DNA from: Acidobacteriota bacterium
GTDB lineage: Bacteria; Acidobacteriota; Vicinamibacteria; Vicinamibacterales; Vicinamibacteraceae
Reading direction: 5' to 3'
DNA: 6,986 bases
Assembly: GCA_013695405.1 (NCBI GenBank)
Contig: JACDAO010000560.1
Location: 1-6,986 of the forward strand
Below the pieces are notes generated by a model that saw only the letters and a program-made list of their open reading frames with translations, ran no database searches and had not been told where the DNA came from. The translations under genes were made by a program, and so were the position numbers. This document shows positions 1-5,950 of this stretch, piece after piece (the first letter of the stretch is position 1; each line of letters starts with the position of its first letter).

Positions 1-1145
1 GGCGCGACTAGTCGCGCCCGCTGCAACCGGTTCTGTAGTTCGCGAACGTTGCCGGCCCAGCCATGCGCGAGCAACGTCTCCTCGGCGGCGGCGCTCAGCG
101 CGTGACGCCGGCCGCCCGGCGCATGCCGCGCCAACAGCGATCGGGCGATCGGCAGGATGTCGTCACGCCGATCGCGCAGCGGCGGAATGGCCAGCTCGAT
201 CACGTTGAGCCGAAAATACAGATCCTCCCGAAACTGGCCCGCCTCTATCGCGTCGGGAAGGTCGACGTTGGTCGCGCAGAGCAGGCGGACGTCGGTGCGG
301 GCCTGGGTGCTCGAGCCGAGCCGTTCGAAGGTGCCGGTCTGCACCACCCGTAACAGCTTGGCCTGGCCCTGCATCGAGAGCGTGCCGATCTCGTCCAGGA
401 ACAGGGTGCCGCCGTTGGCGGCTTCGAAGCGTCCGACCCGTCGTCGCACGGCGCCAGTGAACGCGCCGGCCTCGACGCCGAACAGCTCGGCCTCGAGCAG
501 GCTGTCGGGCAGCGCGCCGGCATTGACGGCGATGAACGGCCGGCTGGCACGCCGCGAGTTCGCCTGGATGATCTCGGCGAACTTCTCCTTGCCGACGCCG
601 TTCGGGCCGGTGATCAGCACCGGGACGTCCGCGGTGGCCACCTGCACGGCGAGGTCCACCAGCCGACGCATCACCGCGCTTTCGAAGACGATGCCCCTGA
701 GATCCGGCCCGGCGGCAGCGGCGCGCGCGTCGGTTGCGTGTGACTGGGCGCGCGGCTGGCGTGCGTCGAGCAGGGCTCGCACGCTGGCGACGAGCCGGGC
801 GTCGTCCCACGGCTTGCCGAAGTAGTCGACCGCGCCAGCCTTGACCAGAGACACCGCTCGCTCCAGCGACGTGAACGCGGTCATCAGCAGCACCGGCATG
901 CCGGGATCGACGCTCCTGATCGCGTGAAACAGCGCCGCTCCTTCGTCGCCGGTGGTCTGGCCAGGCGCGAAGTTCATGTCCTGCAGCACCACCCCGACGG
1001 CGCCGGTGCGCACCACCGCGAGCGCCTGGGCCGCGTCGCCGGCGACCCGGGTCGGCACGTCGTGCAGCGAGAAGAGCACCTCGAGCGCCTCGGCGACCGG
1101 GGCCTGGTCCTCGACGATCAGGCAGGCTAGCGGGCTGCGGGGCAC
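1..1145 (-). CDS. Sigma-54-dependent response regulator, NtrC class (3' end outside window)
   Basis: A cytoplasmic transcription activator that, when phosphorylated, would use ATP hydrolysis to open sigma-54 RNA polymerase promoters. 381 residues are visible. The receiver domain (about 5-125) has the acidic pair Glu12-Asp13, the phosphorylation site Asp56 (in LQDMNF), Thr89 and Lys111. The AAA+ domain follows: Walker A GPNGVGKE at 180-187, the sigma-54-contacting GAFTGA loop at 227-232, Walker B LFLDEI at 248-253, an arginine-finger region with FREDLYFRLN, and sensor II GNVRELQN at 365-372. The Fis-type helix-turn-helix should lie beyond position 1. The start is GTG at 1145, 24 bases after the permease stop; an in-frame TGA upstream and the lack of any ATG before the receiver core support it. 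No strong ribosome binding site is visible, so translational coupling is likely. It is the last visible gene of the efflux operon and the probable activator of the promoter at 5824-5839 (inference). Confidence 0.95.
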   Translation of the reverse strand, partial: MPRSPLACLIVEDQAPVAEALEVLFSLHDVPTRVAGDAAQALAVVRTGAVGVVLQDMNFAPGQTTGDEGAALFHAIRSVDPGMPVLLMTAFTSLERAVSLVKAGAVDYFGKPWDDARLVASVRALLDARQPRAQSHATDARAAAAGPDLRGIVFESAVMRRLVDLAVQVATADVPVLITGPNGVGKEKFAEIIQANSRRASRPFIAVNAGALPDSLLEAELFGVEAGAFTGAVRRRVGRFEAANGGTLFLDEIGTLSMQGQAKLLRVVQTGTFERLGSSTQARTDVRLLCATNVDLPDAIEAGQFREDLYFRLNVIELAIPPLRDRRDDILPIARSLLARHAPGGRRHALSAAAEETLLAHGWAGNVRELQNRLQRARLVA

Positions 1146-1169
1146 GCGCTCAGAGTACGCCGTCGCCGC

Positions 1170-2432
1170 TCAGATGTTCCGCGTCGCTTCGGAGGGTGTG
1201 ACCCGCGCGCCGCGCATCGCCGGCCACAGCGTCGCCAGCAGCCCGGCCGCCCATAGCAGCAGCGCGCCCACCGCCAGCAACTGCGGCGTCATACGAGCGC
1301 CGTCGACCTGCGAGAGCAGGGTCAGGTTGAGCGCCACCGACAGGCCGATGCCGAGGGCGATGCCGAGCGTCGTCACGATCCAGTTCTCGATCAGGAAATG
1401 CCGCAGGATGTCGCCGCGCCGTGCGCCCAGCGCTCGCCGCGTGCCGATCTGGCGGGTCCGTTCCGCCACCGAGAACGACGTCAATCCGACGATGCCGAGG
1501 CCGGTGATGAAGACCAGCACGACGATGACCAGCGTCAGCAGACGCACCAGAAGCGTCTGGCCGCCGAGGAAGCGCCGCTTGACGTCCGGGATGGTGCGGA
1601 TCCGGTAGGTCCGGGTGTCGTTGACGCTGGCCAGGGTCTGCTCGACCGCCTTGTGCACCGCATCCATCTGCCCGGGCACGACCCGCACGAGGTACGAGGT
1701 GCCGCCCTCGTAGCTGCCTTGCCGCTGTGGGTAGAAGGTGACGTACTCGCCGATCTTCCACGCATACGGATTGAAGAAGTACTCGACCACGCCCACCACC
1801 TGCCAGCGGTCGCCGTCGTCGTCCTCGAAGGTCTTGCCGACCGGGCTGCCCTCCGGGAAGACCAGCGCCGCGTAGGCGCGCGAGATGATTGCCGGGACGG
1901 TCACGGTCGTGATGGCGCGGCCGGTCGCGTCGCGCTCGCGGTCAGAGGCGTTGAGGGCGCGCAGGCGCTCGGTGTTGCGCAGCACGTCCTCGCGGGTGAA
2001 GTTGCGGCCTTCCACCAGACGCACGCCGAGGGTGTCGAGCAGTTGCTCGTCGGCCGGATAAATCTGCGTGCGGATGCGTTCGGCACGCACGTCGCGGCGG
2101 AACTGCGTCGAGCTGCCGCCACCCTGCCATGGCAGGAAGGCGGTGTTGGTGGCGCGCGCCACGCCGCTGTGTGCACGCAAGGCCGTCAGATCCTGATCGA
2201 CCACCGTGTCGCGGTAGGCCGACTCACGGAACGCTTCGTTGAAGGGCGTGGCCGTTACCAGCATCAGGTCGTTGTCGGCAAAGCCCGAGGGCCGGCTCAG
2301 TTCCGTGCGGGCATCGATGATCAGGCTCACGCAGTTGGCGACGATCGCCAGGGTCAGTGCCACTTCGATGGCCAGCAGCCCGAAGCGGACCTTGTTGCGC
2401 AGCATCGCGCGCAGAATCGGACCGACGTGCAT
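1170..2432 (-). CDS. ABC transporter permease, MacB/FtsX type (second permease)
   Basis: Inner-membrane subunit of a MacB-type ABC transporter, 420 residues. It has the family topology: one N-terminal transmembrane helix (about 18-40), a large periplasmic domain (about 41-293, MacB periplasmic core), then three C-terminal helices (about 295-317, 352-374, 385-404). The cytoplasmic loop after the second helix carries QIGTRRALGA (328-337), the conserved coupling segment that contacts the ATPase. The start is the ATG at 2432, 8 bases after the stop of the preceding permease; a GAGA-rich stretch overlapping that stop could serve as ribosome binding site. A longer in-frame reading back to 2675 would run through the preceding permease gene and is not credible. 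Its sequence differs clearly from that of the first permease apart from the FtsX core, so the pair probably form a heterodimer. The substrate cannot be read from sequence. Confidence 0.93.
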   Translation of the reverse strand: MHVGPILRAMLRNKVRFGLLAIEVALTLAIVANCVSLIIDARTELSRPSGFADNDLMLVTATPFNEAFRESAYRDTVVDQDLTALRAHSGVARATNTAFLPWQGGGSSTQFRRDVRAERIRTQIYPADEQLLDTLGVRLVEGRNFTREDVLRNTERLRALNASDRERDATGRAITTVTVPAIISRAYAALVFPEGSPVGKTFEDDDGDRWQVVGVVEYFFNPYAWKIGEYVTFYPQRQGSYEGGTSYLVRVVPGQMDAVHKAVEQTLASVNDTRTYRIRTIPDVKRRFLGGQTLLVRLLTLVIVVLVFITGLGIVGLTSFSVAERTRQIGTRRALGARRGDILRHFLIENWIVTTLGIALGIGLSVALNLTLLSQVDGARMTPQLLAVGALLLWAAGLLATLWPAMRGARVTPSEATRNI

Positions 2433-2440
2433 GGTGTCTC

Positions 2441-3775
2441 TCAGACCTTGAGGTGGGAAGCCGGCGCCAGCCGGCAGATGCGCCACGCGGGATAGATCCC
2501 GGAGATCAGCCCGGCGGCGACCGACAGTGCCAGAGCCAGCAGCAGCATCTGCAGATCGAGTCTGAAGAGATCGCCGCGGCTGGTGGTGTCGAGCATGAAG
2601 GCGTTGAGGCTGCGCAGGCTGAGGGCCGCGAGTCCGAGCCCGATCGCGCCGCCGAGCACTGCCACCACCTGGCACTCGACCAGGTGCTGCAGGAAGACGT
2701 CGCGTCGCGAGGCGCCGAGCGCGCGGCGTACGCCGACTTCGTTGGCGCGGGCCAGGAACTTGCCGAGCAGCAGGCCGATCAGGTTGACCGCCGCGACCAC
2801 CAGGAAGAGCAGGCCGACCATCAGCAGCGCGAACGTCTCCTTGGGCGCCACTTGGAAGTCGTCCATCAATGTCCCGATGCTGGAGACGCGGTAGTTTGTC
2901 GGCCGTCCGAAGCGGCCCAGCCGTCGCTGTTCGGCAATGTAGCTCTCGATCAACGAGCGGTAGGCCTGTTCGTCAGCCGGCGACGGGAGTTCCACCCAGT
3001 ACTGCACCCAGGTCGACTCGCCCGACGCCAGGCGGGCGGCGAAACTGGCGGTCGGGCTGCCGCCGCGCCCGCCCCAGCCGTCGCTGTTCCCCACGGTGCG
3101 CAACTCCATCGGCACGACCAGCCCGAACGGCAGGTAGACCGGTTCCGGCTCGCTGAGCGCGTTGCCGGTCATGTCGTACACGCGTACCGATGGCAACCAG
3201 CCGGCCAGCACGCCGACGACACGGAAGTCGCGGGTCTCGATCCGCAGCGTCTGTCCGACGCTGTTACGGCCTCCAAACACCCGCTCGTTGAGCGCCTCGG
3301 AGATCACCACCACCTGATCGAGCTTCTCATCGGACTCGCGCGTCCAGCCGCTGCCGTAGCGGAACGGCACGTCGAACATCTGGAAGAAGTCGGCATGCGC
3401 GAGGCGCACGTCTTCCTTGGTCGGGCGACCAACCGACGGCTCGGGGAACACCGTCAGCCTGGCCCTGAAGCTGGCGGTCTGCCGGACCGGCACGGTGGAG
3501 CGGCGCAGCGCCATCGCGTCGCGATAGGTGATCTGCGGCGGCAGCGCGTCTGCCGCGCCACCGGGATACGGTTCGCGCGGGTCCCAGTTGTCGAGGCGGA
3601 CGTAGCGCAGCGACGCTTCCTTGTCCGGCAGCGGGTGCCGCGTGAACGCATGACGCACCGCGGCGAAGGTGGTCGCGAAGGCGATGCCAATCGCGATGCA
3701 GGCGATGATCAGGCCCGACAGCACCGGGCTGCGACGCAGGCTCTTCCAGGCGATCCAGATGTTGTGCAGAAGCAT
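2441..3775 (-). CDS. ABC transporter permease, MacB/FtsX type (first permease)
   Basis: Inner-membrane subunit of a MacB-type ABC transporter, 444 residues. A short amphipathic N-terminus (MLLHNIWIAWKSLRR) leads into transmembrane helix 1 (about 18-40). A periplasmic domain of about 270 residues follows, then helices at about 315-337, 370-388 and 410-428. The coupling segment EVGVRRALGA sits at about 346-355 after helix 2, as in MacB and FtsX. The ATG at 3775 is chosen because it lies 4 bases after the ATPase stop and starts the conserved N-terminus; an in-frame ATG at 3835 would overlap the ATPase gene. There is no clear ribosome binding site, which suggests coupling to ATPase translation. 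At about 220-270 the periplasmic domain has a Gly/Ser-rich stretch that may be a flexible loop. Its separate ATPase (rather than the fused one of classical MacB) resembles the split arrangement of LolCDE and related systems. Confidence 0.93.
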   Translation of the reverse strand: MLLHNIWIAWKSLRRSPVLSGLIIACIAIGIAFATTFAAVRHAFTRHPLPDKEASLRYVRLDNWDPREPYPGGAADALPPQITYRDAMALRRSTVPVRQTASFRARLTVFPEPSVGRPTKEDVRLAHADFFQMFDVPFRYGSGWTRESDEKLDQVVVISEALNERVFGGRNSVGQTLRIETRDFRVVGVLAGWLPSVRVYDMTGNALSEPEPVYLPFGLVVPMELRTVGNSDGWGGRGGSPTASFAARLASGESTWVQYWVELPSPADEQAYRSLIESYIAEQRRLGRFGRPTNYRVSSIGTLMDDFQVAPKETFALLMVGLLFLVVAAVNLIGLLLGKFLARANEVGVRRALGASRRDVFLQHLVECQVVAVLGGAIGLGLAALSLRSLNAFMLDTTSRGDLFRLDLQMLLLALALSVAAGLISGIYPAWRICRLAPASHLKV

Positions 3776-3779
3776 GGCG

Positions 3780-4499
3780 CTACTGAATCGCTGCCGCGAG
3801 GCCGGGCAGGGTGTGTTCGGCGAACAAATCGGCATCGGTGTCGATGACGCGGCCGTCGAGCAGGTGGATGTGACGCGGCGCGCGCGCGGCGCACTCCGGC
3901 GAGTGCGTGACCATGATGATGGTGGTGCCCTGCCCGTGAATGCGCTCGAGCAGATCCATCACCTCGCGCGACATCAGCGTGTCCAGGTTTCCGGTCGGCT
4001 CGTCGGCGAGGATCAGCTTCGGATCGCCGGCCAGGACCCGCGCGATCGCCACCCGCTGCTGTTGCCCGCCAGACAACTGCGACGGCAGGTGCTTGAGCCG
4101 CGACGACAGGCCGACCATCTCCACCGCATTTTCGACCCGCGCCTTGCGCTCCTTCGCCGGCAGCCGCCGATAGCGCAGCGGCACGTCGACGTTGTCGAAT
4201 ACGTCGAGGTCGGGAATCAGGTTGAAGGACTGGAAGATGAAGCCGATCTTCTGGTTGCGGATCCGTGACATCGCGGCATCCGACAGGCGGCTGACGTCCT
4301 CGCCGTCGAGCCGGTAGGTGCCGACCTCGAATGTGTCGAGCAGACCCGCGACGTTGAGGAAAGTGGTCTTGCCCGAGCCCGACCGTCCCATCACCGCCAC
4401 GAACTCGCCGGCGTCGACTTCGAGCGTGATGTCGTCGAGTGCGTAGGTCTCGACCAGTTGGGTGCGATACACCTTACGGATGTGGCTCAGTGACAGCAT
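3780..4499 (-). CDS. ABC transporter ATP-binding protein, MacB/LolD family
   Basis: Cytoplasmic ATPase that powers the two downstream permeases, 239 residues, the normal length for this family. All nucleotide-binding motifs are intact: Walker A GRSGSGKT (38-45), Q-loop Gln90 in [11 protein letters not shown] signature LSGGQQQR (142-149), Walker B LILADEP (162-168) followed by the D-loop GNLD, and switch His199 in VTHS. The [11 protein letters not shown] and ADEPTGNLD wording is typical of the MacB/LolD/FtsE group, which drives conformational work across the periplasm instead of ordinary translocation. The ATG at 4499 has a GGAG six bases upstream; a longer frame from 4580 overlaps the adaptor gene and lacks family similarity. 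The gene sits 37 bases after the adaptor and 4 bases before the first permease. Confidence 0.96.
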   Translation of the reverse strand: MLSLSHIRKVYRTQLVETYALDDITLEVDAGEFVAVMGRSGSGKTTFLNVAGLLDTFEVGTYRLDGEDVSRLSDAAMSRIRNQKIGFIFQSFNLIPDLDVFDNVDVPLRYRRLPAKERKARVENAVEMVGLSSRLKHLPSQLSGGQQQRVAIARVLAGDPKLILADEPTGNLDTLMSREVMDLLERIHGQGTTIIMVTHSPECAARAPRHIHLLDGRVIDTDADLFAEHTLPGLAAAIQ

Positions 4500-4505
4500 G
4501 TCAAT

Positions 4506-4509
4506 CTCC
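4506..4509 (-). promoter_or_regulatory. Ribosome binding site of the ATPase gene
   Basis: GGAG on the minus strand, six bases before the ATG at 4499. It is the clearest Shine-Dalgarno match in the operon and decides the ATPase start in favour of 4499 over the in-frame ATG at 4580. The other genes of the operon have weak or no such site. Confidence 0.75.
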
Positions 4510-4536
4510 GGGGCTGCGGTGACGGCCGACGCCCGT

Positions 4537-5790
4537 TCATCGGTTTCTGAGCAGCACGCGCTGCGTGCCGCTGAACTCACTGGTGTCCGAGACGATCACC
4601 TGATCGCCGGGCCGCAGCCCCTCGGCAATCTCGACGTGCGAAAGACTGCGGGCGCCGGTGACGATGGGGGTGCGGGTGGCGACCTGGTCCAGAACCACGT
4701 AGGCCAGCCGGCCACCGCCGCTTTGCAAGAAGGCCGCGCGTGGCAGCATCAGGACGTTGCTGCGGGTTTCAAACAGCAGCCGCAGCGAGACGCGCTGGTT
4801 CTGCCGCAGCGTCGGCGGGGTGGCGCCGACGAACACCGCGCGCCCCTTGACCACGCTCTCCGACACCGATGGCGAGATCGCCGTGACCTTGCCGTCGTAC
4901 TCGCGGCCCTCGTACAAGACCCGGGTCGGAGTGCCGGCGCCGGCCTCGGCGGCTTCGTTTTCGGGCAGGCTGAACTCGATCTCGTAGGCATCGAGGTTGA
5001 CCACCGTCAGCACCGGCTGATTGGCGCCGACCGCATCGCGATCCTGTACGGTGATCGCCCCGATCAGGCCGTCGAACGGCGCCACCAGCGTCAACTGCGC
5101 CACCTGTCGGGCCATCTCGTCGGCCAGAGACGCCTGCCGCGCCTGCAGCAGTTGCTGGGTGCGGATCTCGAACTCGGCGGTTTCCTTCTCCAGCCCGCGC
5201 GCCTCGCGCGCCGACTTCAGCTCCAGGTCGGCCAGCTGCACATCGTCCTGGGCCCGTTCGTAGTCGACCTTGTTCAGCAGGCCCTCGTCGAAGGTCTGCT
5301 TGGCGCGCTCCAGGTTGCGGTGCGCCGCCTGCAGTCGCACCTCGGCCAGTTCGATCGCGCTGGCATTGCGCCGGTCACTCTGACGCGCGTTGATGTGGGC
5401 CCGCCCGAGCGCCACCTCCAGCGATTGCAGCGTGGCGCGCTCCTGCGTCAGACGGCTGCGCAGCTCCGGACTCTCGATGGTGGCGAGCACCTGACCCTGG
5501 CGGACCGGATCGCCGGCCTTGGCCTGCAGGGTGACGATGCCCGCGGTGGCCGCGAACAGCGTCGGGGCATTGGCCGACACGATCCGGCCGTCGGCGGCGG
5601 CGTCGCGGACCAGATCGCCGCGAGTCACCGGCGCGATCTGCAGGCGCGCGCCGTCGATGGCGCGGTCGACGCTCGCGGCGCGGCGGTACGACGGCCACGC
5701 CATCGCCAGTCCGCCGACCACCAGCAGGACCGAGGCCAGCAGGAGCCAGGTGCGCCGCGAGAGGGCGCCGCGCGAGACCGGCCGGTCCAT
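4537..5790 (-). CDS. Periplasmic adaptor (membrane fusion) protein, HlyD/MacA-like
   Basis: Inner-membrane-anchored periplasmic adaptor linking the ABC pump to an outer-membrane channel, 417 residues from the ATG at 5790. A positively charged N-terminus precedes one hydrophobic segment (about 14-33) with no lipobox cysteine, so it is a membrane anchor. Then come the first lipoyl half (about 65-108, GDPVRQGQVLATIESPEL), a long alpha-helical coiled-coil hairpin (about 109-233), the second lipoyl half (about 234-264, APFDGLIG), a beta-barrel domain (about 265-350) and a membrane-proximal domain (about 350-417). This order is that of MacA and related adaptors. The frame is open further upstream, with another ATG at 5901 and a GTG at 5811. 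The start at 5790 is preferred because the residues before it do not look like an adaptor N-terminus and because the sigma-54 promoter would start transcription near 5813. No convincing ribosome binding site precedes 5790. No outer-membrane TolC-like gene is in the window. Confidence 0.93.
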   Translation of the reverse strand: MDRPVSRGALSRRTWLLLASVLLVVGGLAMAWPSYRRAASVDRAIDGARLQIAPVTRGDLVRDAAADGRIVSANAPTLFAATAGIVTLQAKAGDPVRQGQVLATIESPELRSRLTQERATLQSLEVALGRAHINARQSDRRNASAIELAEVRLQAAHRNLERAKQTFDEGLLNKVDYERAQDDVQLADLELKSAREARGLEKETAEFEIRTQQLLQARQASLADEMARQVAQLTLVAPFDGLIGAITVQDRDAVGANQPVLTVVNLDAYEIEFSLPENEAAEAGAGTPTRVLYEGREYDGKVTAISPSVSESVVKGRAVFVGATPPTLRQNQRVSLRLLFETRSNVLMLPRAAFLQSGGGRLAYVVLDQVATRTPIVTGARSLSHVEIAEGLRPGDQVIVSDTSEFSGTQRVLLRNR

Positions 5791-5823
5791 CGGGGAGGTA
5801 CTGGTGATCACGGCCCCGACTGG

Positions 5824-5839
5824 AGCAAGGGCAATGCCA
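5824..5839 (-). promoter_or_regulatory. Predicted sigma-54 (-24/-12) promoter of the efflux operon
   Basis: The minus strand reads TGGCATTGCCCTTGCT. Against the established sigma-54 consensus TGGCACG-N4-TTGCW this gives TGGCA in the -24 element, TTGC followed by T in the -12 element, and exactly 10 bases between the invariant GG and GC. Transcription would start near 5813, about 22 bases before the adaptor ATG. The operon it would drive ends, within the window, with a sigma-54 activator, which makes the match more meaningful than its sequence score alone. It is unproven without a transcription start map. Confidence 0.75.
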
Positions 5840-5895
5840 TCGCCGGCGGTGCCAAACACTCGCGCGCGGTGGGCCGGCGAGTGATTGTGTCCGGA

Positions 5896-5937
5896 TGACA
5901 TCTGTCCGCGCGAGCTTTTGGTCCCGGACAGACGTCC
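5896..5937. promoter_or_regulatory. Paired dyads, candidate enhancer (upstream activating) sites
   Basis: Two copies of a partly palindromic motif of form GGAC-N4-GTC. One is read on the plus strand (GGACAGACGTCC, 5926-5937), the other on the minus strand (GGACAGATGTCA, 5907-5896). Together they make a 12-base inverted repeat (5897-5908 and 5925-5936) with 11 of 12 bases matching and a 16-base spacer. Dyad centres are 30 bp apart, close to three helical turns, and lie about 88 and 118 bp upstream of the predicted start of the sigma-54 promoter. That is the usual place for NtrC-class activators to bind. An alternative is an RNA hairpin at the 3' end of the receptor transcript: all 12 pairs can form if one G-U is allowed, but no U-run follows, so a classical intrinsic terminator is unlikely. 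Confidence 0.6.
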
Positions 5938-5950
5938 GTTCTGCCTACCG

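Noticed and set aside
1398..2495. Plus-strand open frame of about 365 codons opposite the second permease
   Set aside because: Antisense shadow; it crosses the junction of two real minus-strand genes and has no recognisable domain.
3248..3257. CGTCTGTCCG inside the first permease, identical to ten bases of the enhancer-like motif
   Set aside because: It encodes common codons of a conserved Gly-Gln-Thr segment, lacks the second dyad arm and has no nearby -24/-12 element; probably chance.
2357..3847. Long plus-strand open frame of about 496 codons opposite the first permease
   Set aside because: It is antisense to a clear permease gene, has low-complexity Arg/Gln/Ala/His-rich composition with no family motifs, and long spurious frames are expected in GC-rich coding DNA.
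5849..5856. TTGGCACC on the minus strand as an alternative -24 element
   Set aside because: Ten bases after its GG the sequence is GA, not GC, so no -12 element follows at the required spacing; the match at 5824-5839 is better.
4462..5898. Long plus-strand open frame of about 478 codons opposite the adaptor
   Set aside because: Antisense shadow of the adaptor gene; composition is biased and no domain is recognisable.
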